58,412 bases of DNA, from the NCBI GenBank assembly GCA_035717485.1, contig DASTIQ010000120.1:1-58412 (forward strand), in the 5' to 3' direction. The first letter of the stretch is position 1; every line of letters begins with the position of its first letter. The notes below the pieces were generated by a model. It ran no database searches and was not told where the DNA came from. It saw only the letters and a list, made by a program, of their open reading frames with translations. Both the position numbers and the translations under genes were made by a program. Positions 8,939 through 17,041 of the stretch are shown one piece after another. This DNA comes from Thermoanaerobaculia bacterium. GTDB taxonomy: Bacteria > Acidobacteriota > Thermoanaerobaculia > UBA5066 > DATFVB01.

Positions 8939-10726
8939 GTGCCGGCGAGGCGCGCAGCATTGGACCTGCCGGCGAGGCGCGCAGCACAGGACGTGCCGGC
9001 GAGGCGCGCAGCATTGGACGTGCCGGCGAGGCGCGGGAACGCAAACGTGCCGGTGAGGCCGAAGAAGAAGGCGCGAGGGAGGCGCGGGAAAACGGCGGTC
9101 TCCCGCCACCGGAAACACCCGGCGGGCGGACGAAAGAAACCCGCCGCGGCGGCCGCGCGGCCCGATACGACGCGGCAGCCTCCGAAGCCCCTCGTCTCCG
9201 CCCCGCTCGACGGGACGCCGGCCGCTCCCGAGCCGTGCGCGATGGTGATCTTCGGGGCTTCGGGCGACCTCACCGCGCGCATGTTGATGCCGGCGCTCGC
9301 CAAGCTCGCGAAGGAGCGGGCTCTCCCGGACGGGTTCTTCGCCGTCGGCGTCTCCCGCAGCCCGATGACCGATGCCGGGTTCCGGACCGCGATGCAGGCC
9401 GCCGTCGCGAAATTCTCGACGGACCCGCTCCAGGTCACCGAGCTTCCTCCGGAGTTCCTGGGCCGACTCCATTACGTCACCGGAGAGTTCCACGAGCCCG
9501 CGACCTACCGGCGGCTGAAGACGATGCTGGCGAAGGCGCGCCGCAAGGGCGGCGCGGGGTGCCCGGAGAACCACGTCTTCTATCTCGCGACACCGCCCGA
9601 CGTCGATCCGGTCATCGTCGACCATCTCGGGCGCGCGGGGCTGGCCCGGGAGGAGACCGGCTGCTTTTCTCGCGTCGTCGTCGAAAAACCGTTCGGTCAC
9701 GACCTCGAGTCGGCGCGGGCGCTGAACGCGGAGATCCATCGCGTTTTCCGCGAGGACCAGATCTTCCGCATCGACCACTACCTGGGAAAGGAGACGGTCC
9801 AGAACATCCTGGTCCTCCGGTTCGCCAACGGCATCTTCGAGCCGCTCTGGAACCGGCGATACATCGATAACGTGCAGATCGCGGTGGCGGAATCGCTGGG
9901 CGTCGGCCATCGGGCGGGGTACTACGAGTCGGCTGGCGTCGTGCGCGACATGTCCCAGAACCACCTGCTGCAGCTCCTCTGCCTGACCGCGATGGAGGCG
10001 CCGGTGCGCCTCGACGCCGAATCGGTGCGCGGCGAAAAGGTGAAGGTTCTCCGCTCGATCCGCCCCATCCCTCCCGACCGGCTCGATGAATCGGCGGTGC
10101 GCGGCCAGTACGGTCCCGGCGTCGTCGGGGGCGAGGAGGTCGCGGGCTACCGCCAGGAGCCGGGGGTCTCGCGTCAGTCGGCGACCCCCACGTACGCGGC
10201 GGTGCGCTTCTTCATCGACAACTGGCGGTGGGCCGGGGTCCCCTTCTACCTCCGCTCGGGGAAGCGGCTCGAAAAACGGATGACGGAGATCGCGATCGAA
10301 TTCCGGGACGTGCCGCACACGACGATCTTCCTCAAGGAGCCGGGCGGATCGGGACGCCTCGAGAAGAACGTGCTGAGATTGAAGATCCAGCCGGACGAGG
10401 GAATCTCGCTGAAGTTCCTGGCGAAGATCCCGGGCGCGGGGATGCGGGTCACCCCGGAATCGATGGACTTTCCGTACGACCAGCTCGGGGCCGCACAGCA
10501 CGGCGGATACGAGCGGCTCCTCCTCGACATCATGCACGGAGACGCGACGCTCTTCACGCGCGGCGACGAAGTCGAGGAGGCCTGGCGCGTCGTGATGCCG
10601 ATCCTCGAGGGGTGGGAGAAGACGAAGCCGCGAGGCTTCCCGAACTATCCCGCGGGGACGATGGGTCCCGAGGTGGCCGCGAACACCTTCATCGAAGGAG
10701 ACGGACGCCACTGGCGCAAGCTCTAG
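8939..10726 (+). CDS. zwf: Glucose-6-phosphate dehydrogenase with repetitive basic N-terminal extension
   Basis: Makes 6-phosphogluconolactone and reduced cofactor as the first step of the oxidative pentose phosphate branch. The conserved core starts near residue 100 with VIFGASGDLTARMLMPAL; VVEKPFGHDL, RIDHYLGKETVQN (substrate-binding Lys and catalytic His) and DMSQNHLLQLL follow. In front of the core lie about 95 residues not seen in ordinary G6PD: four 9-residue repeats of the VPARRAALD kind, then Lys/Arg/Ala-rich sequence. Each repeat supplies a possible GTG or CTG start, so the true start is uncertain; the longest frame (GTG 8939, 595 aa) is given. The core enzyme call is firm. Confidence 0.93.
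   Translation: MPARRAALDLPARRAAQDVPARRAALDVPARRGNANVPVRPKKKARGRRGKTAVSRHRKHPAGGRKKPAAAAARPDTTRQPPKPLVSAPLDGTPAAPEPCAMVIFGASGDLTARMLMPALAKLAKERALPDGFFAVGVSRSPMTDAGFRTAMQAAVAKFSTDPLQVTELPPEFLGRLHYVTGEFHEPATYRRLKTMLAKARRKGGAGCPENHVFYLATPPDVDPVIVDHLGRAGLAREETGCFSRVVVEKPFGHDLESARALNAEIHRVFREDQIFRIDHYLGKETVQNILVLRFANGIFEPLWNRRYIDNVQIAVAESLGVGHRAGYYESAGVVRDMSQNHLLQLLCLTAMEAPVRLDAESVRGEKVKVLRSIRPIPPDRLDESAVRGQYGPGVVGGEEVAGYRQEPGVSRQSATPTYAAVRFFIDNWRWAGVPFYLRSGKRLEKRMTEIAIEFRDVPHTTIFLKEPGGSGRLEKNVLRLKIQPDEGISLKFLAKIPGAGMRVTPESMDFPYDQLGAAQHGGYERLLLDIMHGDATLFTRGDEVEEAWRVVMPILEGWEKTKPRGFPNYPAGTMGPEVAANTFIEGDGRHWRKL
8940..9060 (+). repeat. 27-bp tandem repeat at the zwf 5' end (four units plus a partial)
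   Basis: Units begin at 8940, 8967, 8994 and 9021 with a partial fifth at 9048; each starts TGCCGGCGAGGCGCG. Units 1-3 are near identical and unit 4 has diverged in its second half. The period is nine codons, so the frame is kept. The unit resembles the terminus of the intergenic element at 22911-23031 (GCCGGCGAGGC followed by a GCAKC-like stretch), a possible source. Confidence 0.85.
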
Positions 10727-10732
10727 TCCGGA

Positions 10733-10752
10733 GCGCGCATGGCCGTGCGCGC
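10733..10752 (+). terminator. GC-rich hairpin after zwf
   Basis: GCGCGCA at 10733-10739 pairs with TGCGCGC at 10746-10752 across a 6-nt loop, 7 nt after the zwf stop. No T-tract follows, so it may be an attenuating or mRNA-stabilising hairpin rather than a true terminator; pgl begins 83 nt later and is probably still in the operon. Confidence 0.35.
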
Positions 10753-10835
10753 GGAGGACTCCATCCCGACTTTCGCCCGCCGTCGCGAACGGGAAACCTT
10801 TCGGGAAGGGAAGCCGGGATGATCGGAGCTCCACG

Positions 10836-11525
10836 GTGATGCGTTCCGTTTTCGAAACACCGCCCGCGCTCGCCTCGGCCGCGGCCGACGAGTTCCTCCG
10901 AGCGGGACGGGAGGCGATTTCCGCGCGCGGGGCGTTCCTCGCGGCGCTTTCGGGAGGGGAGACGCCGCGCGCCACCCACGCCGCGATCGCCGAACGGGCC
11001 GGAGAGATCGACTGGATGCGCGTTCATCTCTTCTGGGGAGACGAGCGCTGCGTGGCGCCCGACGATCCGCAGAGCAACTACCGGATGGCGCGGGAGACGC
11101 TCCTTTCCCGGGTGCCGATCCCGGCCGCGAACGCGCACCGGTGGCGGAGCGAGCTTCCCCCCGCCGAGGCCTCCGCGCTCTGCGAGCAGGAACTTCGCTC
11201 GGTCGCGGGGACGCCGCCGATCCTCGATTTCGTCTTCCTCGGGCTCGGCGGCGACGGCCACACGGCTTCGCTCTTTCCCGGAACGGATGCGCTGTCGATC
11301 ACCCACCGCTCCTGCGCCGCGAACTTCGTGTCCTCTCTCGGCGCCTGGCGTCTGACGCTGACCTATCCGGCGCTGAACGCCGCGCGCGAGGTTCTTTTCC
11401 TCGTCGAGGGAGAGGCGAAGCGGGAGATCGTGGGGAAGATCGAGGCGGGTGCCGATTACCCGGCCGCCAGGGTAAAGGCCGCGCGGACCCTCTGGTTCAT
11501 GGACAAGGCGGCGGCGGGGGAGTAG
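10836..11525 (+). CDS. pgl: 6-phosphogluconolactonase
   Basis: The 229-aa product hydrolyses 6-phosphoglucono-lactone between the zwf and gnd reactions. DevB/Pgl family landmarks are ALSGGETPRATH, VHLFWGDERCVAPDDPQSN and LGLGGDGHTASLFPGT. Start is GTG 10836 or the adjacent in-frame ATG 10839, with GGAG at 10825-10828 as a weak ribosome site. It is the last gene of the plus-strand sugar-phosphate operon and is followed by an inverted-repeat element. Confidence 0.93.
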   Translation: MMRSVFETPPALASAAADEFLRAGREAISARGAFLAALSGGETPRATHAAIAERAGEIDWMRVHLFWGDERCVAPDDPQSNYRMARETLLSRVPIPAANAHRWRSELPPAEASALCEQELRSVAGTPPILDFVFLGLGGDGHTASLFPGTDALSITHRSCAANFVSSLGAWRLTLTYPALNAAREVLFLVEGEAKREIVGKIEAGADYPAARVKAARTLWFMDKAAAGE

Positions 11526-11563
11526 CCGGCGCCCCCTCGTCGGGGCATCGATTCCGGTGCCCG

Positions 11564-11689
11564 GGCGCGGGGAGATGCGAGCCAGACGCGCACCCACACG
11601 CCGCCGAACCCCGCAGGCGTCCTGTCAACGTACGTCGGAGGGGTACGGCGGTCGAGGACGCGCGTATTCGCTCGATGTATCGCCGCGCC
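11564..11689 (-). repeat. Intergenic element copy C (about 126 bp, terminal inverted repeats)
   Basis: Read on the minus strand it opens GGCGCGGCGATACATCGAGC; the other end, reverse complemented, opens GGCGCGGGGAGATGCGAGCC, so the ends form an imperfect inverted repeat of about 27 bp. The left end and middle align with the copies at 18507-18629 and 31677-31795. It fills the gap between convergent pgl and the BI-1 gene. Confidence 0.65.
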
Positions 11690-11692
11690 CGC

Positions 11693-12406
11693 CTAGCGGC
11701 GGCGGCCCATGAAGCGGAGCAGGAACAGAAACAGGTTCACGAAGTCGAGGTAGAGGCGCAGGGCGCCGATGATCGCCAGGTTCTGAACATGGCCTTCCGG
11801 GGTCGCGACGGCCATCGCCTTGAGGCGCTGCGCGTCCCATGCGGTGAGACCGGTGAACACGATCACCCCGATGATCGAAATCGCGAATTGCAGCCCGTCC
11901 GAGTGGACGAACATGCCGACGACCATCGCGAGGATCAGTCCGATCAGACCCATCGAGACGAACGAGCCGATGCCCGCGAGGCTCTTCTTGGTGACCGTTC
12001 CGAACAGCGCGAGACCGCCGAACATCCCGGCGGTGACGAAGAAGGTCGTGGCAACCGACGTCGCCGTGTAGGCGAGGAAGATCGTCGAGAAGAGCACACC
12101 GTTCAACGCGGCGTACGCGACGAATGCGCCGATGGCGGCCGCGGGCGACATCTTCAGGACCCGCGCCGAAAGGTAGACGACGAGGCCGAGCTCTCCGATC
12201 ATCAGACCGAAGAACAGAACCGGATTGCGCGCGAAACCGATGACGAGCGAGGGATTCGAGGCCATCGCGACGGCGACGAGACCGGTCAGGGCGAGGCCCG
12301 CGAACATCCAGCCGTAGACGCGCCGCAGGAAGAGCGAAACGCGGCTCGCCGCTCCGACGGCGGACGACTGGAATCGGGCGTCCGGGGTCACTTCAAAAGG
12401 GTTCAT
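11693..12406 (-). CDS. Bax inhibitor-1/YccA family membrane protein
   Basis: The 237-aa product is almost entirely hydrophobic, with about seven membrane segments and the BI-1/UPF0005 pattern, including LNGVLFSTIFLAYTATSV, the FTGLTAWDAQRLKAM signature and a C-terminal LRLYLDFVNLFLFLLRF followed by GRRR. The family includes YccA/YbhL, proposed as calcium or proton leak channels or FtsH modulators; the function here is not shown. A TAGAAT hexamer and GGAGG Shine-Dalgarno lie within 40 nt upstream of the ATG, so this gene has an ordinary leader. It is divergent from the barrel-like gene at 12499. Confidence 0.92.
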   Translation of the reverse strand: MNPFEVTPDARFQSSAVGAASRVSLFLRRVYGWMFAGLALTGLVAVAMASNPSLVIGFARNPVLFFGLMIGELGLVVYLSARVLKMSPAAAIGAFVAYAALNGVLFSTIFLAYTATSVATTFFVTAGMFGGLALFGTVTKKSLAGIGSFVSMGLIGLILAMVVGMFVHSDGLQFAISIIGVIVFTGLTAWDAQRLKAMAVATPEGHVQNLAIIGALRLYLDFVNLFLFLLRFMGRRR

Positions 12407-12486
12407 GCTGTTTTTCCATCCTCCAGACTCATTCTAACGCGAACGAAGGCTCGTTCCTTCCCGCTTCGCGGCGGGCGAAACCGCGC

Positions 12487-12492
12487 CATAAT
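12487..12492 (+). promoter_or_regulatory. Putative -10 element of the gene at 12499 (leaderless)
   Basis: CATAAT lies 6 nt before the ATG at 12499 and no Shine-Dalgarno is present between them, so the transcript probably starts at or next to the ATG. Confidence 0.4.
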
Positions 12493-12498
12493 CGGCGA

Positions 12499-13614
12499 AT
12501 GCGATCGAAAACGGCCTCGGCGCTCGGGCTCGCGGCTCTGGTGGCGGCCTCGTCCGCTCTCGCGCAGACGCCCGCGCCGGGGGCGAAGGCGACGGGGATG
12601 GGGGGGACCTTCGTCGCGTCGGGAAACGACGCCACGGCCCTCTGGGGAAACCCTTCGGAGCTCGTCGAGTGTCCTCTGGGGTGCGCGACCGTCTTCGGCG
12701 GCGCGGCGGGCGTCGACGAGAACGGGTTCGCGCGGACCCTCCGGGACGACTTCCAGGGAGTGGACGTCGGCAACCTCACCGATCCGGCCGAGATCGCGAA
12801 GCTCCTCGACGATCTGCGCGACTTCGCGACACCGGGAACGGGCACGATCGGCTCCGGCAGCGCGGGACTGGGGTATGCGCTGCGGGGATTCGGCATCGGG
12901 ATCGGGGAGACCGTCTACGCGGGAGCATCTCCCGCCATCCAGTACGCGGCTCCCGGTTCGCCGATCCCGTCTCTCGCCTCGCGCGTGGTCCTGAAGGGGA
13001 TCGAAGCGCGGGAGATCCGGGCGGGCTACGCGGGCACTTTCCTCGGCTTCACGATCGGCGGCGACGTCCGATACATCCAGGGGCGAACCTATTTCGCGAC
13101 GGAATCGCTCGCCGAGGCCGCGGACGATCCGTTGTCGCTCCTTCGGGACGCCTTGAAGAAGAGCGAGACGCGGACGGACAAGGTGGCTTTCGACCTCGGC
13201 GCGGTGTATCGGGCGATGCTCGGGAAACTCCGGGTCGGCATCGTCGCCCAGAACCTGAACGAGCCCGAGTTCGATTTCGCGGACGGGTCGCGGGCGCCTC
13301 TTCCCCGCGCGATCCGCGCCGGAGCGGCGTTCGCGCCGGTGTCGTTCGACGGGATCGTCTTTTCCGCCGACGCCGACCTGAACAAGCAGAAAACGCTCGT
13401 CCCGGGGCTCTCGAGCCGCCGGATCGCCGCGGGGGCCCAGATCTTCTTCGTGCGGGTCGGCGCGTTCCGGGATCTCGAGGCGGTCGATCCTCACTGGGCG
13501 TTCACGGCCGGTCTGCAGCTCCCCCTGAAAGTCGTTTCGATCGGCATCTCGGGCGTCTACTCGTCGGACAAGCGCGACGTCGGCGCGGCAGGAGAGCTCC
13601 GAATCCGGCTGTAG
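12499..13614 (+). CDS. Exported TraF/PorV-like beta-barrel protein
   Basis: The 371-aa product starts with a signal peptide (residues 1-22, hydrophobic LGLAALVAASSALAQ with an AQT cleavage region). The mature start GAKATGMGGTFVASGNDATA is typical of the TraF/UPF0164/PorV class of outer-membrane barrels, with the early Gly-rich GMGG and a WGNPSEL motif. The rest alternates short hydrophobic and polar strands and ends in an aromatic-poor barrel strand (ELRIRL). No partner secretion genes are nearby, so the role is unknown. The start codon is preceded by CATAAT with no Shine-Dalgarno. Confidence 0.75.
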   Translation: MRSKTASALGLAALVAASSALAQTPAPGAKATGMGGTFVASGNDATALWGNPSELVECPLGCATVFGGAAGVDENGFARTLRDDFQGVDVGNLTDPAEIAKLLDDLRDFATPGTGTIGSGSAGLGYALRGFGIGIGETVYAGASPAIQYAAPGSPIPSLASRVVLKGIEAREIRAGYAGTFLGFTIGGDVRYIQGRTYFATESLAEAADDPLSLLRDALKKSETRTDKVAFDLGAVYRAMLGKLRVGIVAQNLNEPEFDFADGSRAPLPRAIRAGAAFAPVSFDGIVFSADADLNKQKTLVPGLSSRRIAAGAQIFFVRVGAFRDLEAVDPHWAFTAGLQLPLKVVSIGISGVYSSDKRDVGAAGELRIRL

Positions 13615-13791
13615 CCGCGCCCTCGAAGGATCGTTCCACGCGGCCGGCGTCCCGTCCAGCGCGCCGGGCGCGGCAGAAAGCCGGATCTCCGTTTTGGCAG
13701 TTCTCGAGGCCGGGGCCTTTCGCATCGCGGAAGGCTTCGACGAGCGGAGCCCGCCGTCGCGCGCTCCCGGTCCCCGAATCCGATCTTGCGG

Positions 13792-15873
13792 CTACGCTTC
13801 GGCTTCCGCGGTCTGCTTCTTCCCCGACTCCGCGATGATCTTCTCGCGCACGATGTGCGGAACCTCCGCGTAGTGGGAGAAGTCCATGTGGAAATCGCCG
13901 CGTCCCTGCGTGATCGAGCGCAGAGTCGAGCCGTACGTGAGCATCTCGGCCATCGGAACGAGCGCGCGGATCGTCTGGCGGTCGCCGTCGGCTTCCATTC
14001 CCTGGACCTGGCCGCGTCGCGACGAAAGGTCGCCCATCAGGTCGCCCATGTACTCGGCGGGAGCGTAGACCTCGACCTGCATGACCGGCTCGAGGATCGT
14101 GGCCCCTGCCTTCGCCATCGCCTCGCGGTAGGCGAGCGATCCCGCGATCTTGAACGCCATTTCCGAGGAGTCGACGTCGTGGTACTGCCCGTCGTAGAGC
14201 CGGACCTTGAAATCGACCATCGGATGTCCGGCGAGATATCCCTTCCGGCGCGCCTCCTGGATCCCCTTTTCCACGGCCGGGATGAAGTTGCGCGGGATCG
14301 CTCCGCCGAAGATGTCGTTTTCGAACTCGAAATCCGCTCCCCGGGGGAGGGGCGAAACCTCGATGCGGCAGTCGGCGAACTGGCCGTGTCCGCCCGACTG
14401 TTTCTTGTGGCGCCCGTGCGCCTCGGCCTTCCGGGTGATCGTCTCCCGGTACGGGACCTTCGGCGGATGGAGGATCACCTCGACGTTGTAGCGCTTCTTG
14501 AGGCGGGCGACGGCGATCTCGACGTGGAGCTGACCGGCGCCGGAGAGGTGGAACTCCTTCGTCTCCTCGTCGCGCTCGAAATGGAGCGACGGGTCTTCCT
14601 CGATCAGTTTGTGGAGCGCGTTCGAGATCTTGTCCTCGTCGGCCTTCGCCTTGGCCTCGATCGCGAACGCGATCGCCGGCTCGGGGAAGGGGATCGCGGG
14701 AAGCTGGAGCGGGTTCTCCTTCGAGGAGAGGCTGTCGCCGGTGAACGTCTCCTTGAGCTTCGCGACCGCGCCGATGTCGCCGGCGCGAACCTCCGCGACG
14801 CTGACGTGCTCCTTCCCCTGCGGGAGGAAGAGCCCGGAGAAGCGCTCGGGCATTCCCTTCCCGGAGTTCCAGTACGTGCCGTCGGACTTGAACGTCCCGG
14901 AAAAGACGCGGAAGTACGTGATCCGCCCGGAAAACGGGTCGGAAATGGTCTTGAAGACCTGGGCGAGCGGCGGCCCGTTCTCGTCGCCCTTGACGAGCGT
15001 GTCCTTCCCGTCCCGGTCCTTCGCCGCGACCGAGGTCCCCGCCGGCGCGGGCAGGAGCGCGACGCACGCGTCGAGCAGCCGGAGCACGCCGATCTCGAGC
15101 TGCGCGGAGACGCACATGACGGGGAAGACCTTGCGCTCGGCGATCTCCTCCTGGAGTCCGGGGAGGAGGTCCGACGCATCGAGCGTGCCGTTGGCGAAGA
15201 ATTTCTCCATGAGGTGGTCTTCCCCTTCGGCGACCATCTCGACGAGGTTCTTGTGCTCGGCGTCGGCGCGTTCCCGGTATTCCTCGGGGATCGCTCCGTC
15301 GAGGCGCTTCCCGTCCCGGAGCATGTGCGATTCCATCCGGACGAGATCGATCGTCCCGCGGAACTCCTTCTCCGCCCCGACGGGGATCTGGAGCGCCAGC
15401 ACGCCGCGGCCGAACTTCTTCTGGAGGTCCGCGACGCACCGTTCGAGGGAAGCGCGATCCCGGTCCATGCGGTTGACGACGAAGATCACCGGCTTCTTGA
15501 ACTGCTCGGCGAATTTCCACGCCTTCTCGGTCTGGACCTCGATGCCGGCCACGGCGTCGACGACGATCATCACGGCATCGGCGGCGGCCACCGCGCAGCG
15601 GGCCTCGGAGACGAAGATTCCGTAGCCGGGCGCATCGATGAAGTTGATGCGGGTCTCGCGATGGATCGCGTGCGCGACCCCGAGGTTGATCGAGATCTTG
15701 CGGTCGATCTCTTCGGCGTCGAAATCGGTCACGCAGGTTCCGGCGTTGATGTCGCCGGCCCGCGTCACGGCGCCCGCGCGGTGCAGCATCGCCGATACCA
15801 GGGTCGTCTTTCCGACGGTGTTGTGGCCGAGGACGGCCACGTTGCGGATCTCGTTCGCGGAGAAGAGCTTCAT
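13792..15873 (-). CDS. Elongation factor G-like GTPase (EF-G2 type)
   Basis: The 693-aa product has all EF-G domains: N-terminal GTPase with P-loop GHNTVGKTTL, switch-2 FIDAPGYGIF, base-specificity NRMDRD, then domains II-V including HGRHKKQSGGHGQFADC and a C-terminal RGDFHMDFSHYAEVP. Canonical EF-G has a His after DxPG; here it is Tyr, as in the EF-G2/FusA2 branch found beside a normal FusA in many bacteria. The usual rpsL-rpsG-tuf neighbours are absent, supporting a paralogue. Role is probably a ribosome-associated or specialised translocation GTPase, not assured. ATG at 15873 has a GGGAGG ribosome site and an upstream TAGAAT. Confidence 0.92.
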   Translation of the reverse strand: MKLFSANEIRNVAVLGHNTVGKTTLVSAMLHRAGAVTRAGDINAGTCVTDFDAEEIDRKISINLGVAHAIHRETRINFIDAPGYGIFVSEARCAVAAADAVMIVVDAVAGIEVQTEKAWKFAEQFKKPVIFVVNRMDRDRASLERCVADLQKKFGRGVLALQIPVGAEKEFRGTIDLVRMESHMLRDGKRLDGAIPEEYRERADAEHKNLVEMVAEGEDHLMEKFFANGTLDASDLLPGLQEEIAERKVFPVMCVSAQLEIGVLRLLDACVALLPAPAGTSVAAKDRDGKDTLVKGDENGPPLAQVFKTISDPFSGRITYFRVFSGTFKSDGTYWNSGKGMPERFSGLFLPQGKEHVSVAEVRAGDIGAVAKLKETFTGDSLSSKENPLQLPAIPFPEPAIAFAIEAKAKADEDKISNALHKLIEEDPSLHFERDEETKEFHLSGAGQLHVEIAVARLKKRYNVEVILHPPKVPYRETITRKAEAHGRHKKQSGGHGQFADCRIEVSPLPRGADFEFENDIFGGAIPRNFIPAVEKGIQEARRKGYLAGHPMVDFKVRLYDGQYHDVDSSEMAFKIAGSLAYREAMAKAGATILEPVMQVEVYAPAEYMGDLMGDLSSRRGQVQGMEADGDRQTIRALVPMAEMLTYGSTLRSITQGRGDFHMDFSHYAEVPHIVREKIIAESGKKQTAEAEA

Positions 15874-15951
15874 CCGGACCTCCCGTTCGGTCCGGCGATT
15901 CTATCAAACGGGAGTTCCACCGGCGGCGCGGTCGGAGTGGTCGAGGGCGGC

Positions 15952-16836
15952 CTAGAAGCCGATCCGCGCGGCGAGGCCGTTCCGGATCGGCACGATGTCG
16001 AGCGACGTCTGGACGGGCTCTCCGACCGCCTCGCGCTCGTGCTTGTGGACGATGTACTTCCCGACGACGGTGCCGAACACCGCGCCGGCGAACACGTCGC
16101 TCGCGAAATGGACGTGGTCGTTCACGCGGTCGAAGGCGATGACCGACGCGAGGGTATAGGCCACGGTCGGCACGACCCATCCCCGGGACCGAGCGGCCAC
16201 CACGGAAGCGAGGGCGAACGCCTGGGTCGTGTGGCCCGAGGGGAACGAGGAGTTGCTCGACGCGAAGTCGAAGTCCGTCTTGCCGTTGGACTGGTAGGGG
16301 CGCTCGCGCCCGAAGGCGGGCTTGATGACGAGATTCTCGACGAGCGCGGTGAGGATGCTCGCCTCGAGCGCTTCCCGGCCGGTGTCGCGGAGGTTGGGGC
16401 TGCGGAAGACGAGTCCGGCGCCGATCGCGACGATCGCGGCTTCGGTCCCGTTGCCGCCGCCGAAGCTGGTGGTCGCCGACGAGACGTGGTTCGTGAAGTC
16501 GGAACGGTTGTTCTGCGCCGCCCGGTCGATGCCGTGGTCCGCCGCGATCAGGCCGCCCAGAACGACGGTGAACGCGCCCGCTTTCTCCCAGTCCGTCTTC
16601 GTCCAGTGCGCCGGCGCGGTCACCATCCCGACGCTGTCGCTGAAATACCGCCCGGCCTCGTGGGCGACCGCGTGGATCGCGCGCTGCAGGGGGTTGTTCC
16701 CGGGCGCCTGGACCTTCGGAGCGACTTCGCCCCCGACGGTGTCCCCGGCCTCGCCGCCCACCTGTGCCCGGGCGGGGGTCACCGCGGCTCCGAGAACGAC
16801 GAGCGCGCACGAAACCGTGCGAAGCACCTTCCCCAT
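15952..16836 (-). CDS. PAP2-family phosphatase, exported/membrane-anchored
   Basis: The 294-aa product begins with a signal-like hydrophobic segment (VLRTVSCALVVLGAAVTPARA). The PAP2 acid phosphatase motifs are present: KPAFGRERP, PSGHTTQAFALA and FDRVNDHVHFASDVFAG, giving the Lys/Arg, Ser-Gly-His and Arg/His/Asp catalytic set. It probably dephosphorylates a lipid or isoprenoid phosphate at the periplasmic side. A family of such proteins serves undecaprenyl- or phosphatidate turnover; substrate unknown here. It follows the small membrane gene at 16880 by 43 nt and is divergent from cardiolipin synthase, which also concerns phospholipids. Confidence 0.88.
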   Translation of the reverse strand: MGKVLRTVSCALVVLGAAVTPARAQVGGEAGDTVGGEVAPKVQAPGNNPLQRAIHAVAHEAGRYFSDSVGMVTAPAHWTKTDWEKAGAFTVVLGGLIAADHGIDRAAQNNRSDFTNHVSSATTSFGGGNGTEAAIVAIGAGLVFRSPNLRDTGREALEASILTALVENLVIKPAFGRERPYQSNGKTDFDFASSNSSFPSGHTTQAFALASVVAARSRGWVVPTVAYTLASVIAFDRVNDHVHFASDVFAGAVFGTVVGKYIVHKHEREAVGEPVQTSLDIVPIRNGLAARIGF

Positions 16837-16879
16837 AGCACAAGGAATGCCACGCGGACTGGTACCATCCGGGCACCCG

Positions 16880-17014
16880 TCAGGCGCAGGCGCGGGAAAA
16901 CAGCACGGCGAGGAAGAGGATGACCGCACCCAGGACCACGGCGAGCAGGATTCCCGCGGCGGCCACGGCCCGCGGCGAGGTGCGCGCCCTCTCCTCCTCC
17001 TTCGGGTCCGCCAC
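16880..17014 (-). CDS. Small single-pass membrane protein (44 aa)
   Basis: GTG-started frame of 44 codons. The N-terminus is charged (ADPKEEERARTSPR), followed by one strongly hydrophobic helix, GILLAVVLGAVILFLAVLF, ending SRACA. A TAAGAT hexamer lies 7 nt before the GTG (17022-17027), the same arrangement seen at several other gene starts in this window, which argues that it is transcribed. It precedes the PAP2 gene on the same strand. No family is recognised. Confidence 0.5.
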   Translation of the reverse strand: MADPKEEERARTSPRAVAAAGILLAVVLGAVILFLAVLFSRACA

Positions 17015-17021
17015 GGCCGCG

Positions 17022-17027
17022 ATCTTA
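17022..17027 (-). promoter_or_regulatory. Putative -10 element for the 44-aa gene and PAP2
   Basis: TAAGAT on the minus strand with a 7-nt spacer to the GTG at 17014. It lies in the short divergent gap before cardiolipin synthase. Confidence 0.4.
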
Positions 17028-17041
17028 CGACGCGGAAGCCC

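Noticed and set aside
8940-9060. Tandem repeat considered as a CRISPR array
   Set aside because: Units are contiguous without unique spacers and stay in frame with zwf.
10733-10752. Hairpin considered a strong intrinsic terminator
   Set aside because: No T-tract follows and pgl continues the pathway 83 nt downstream, so only a weak call is kept.
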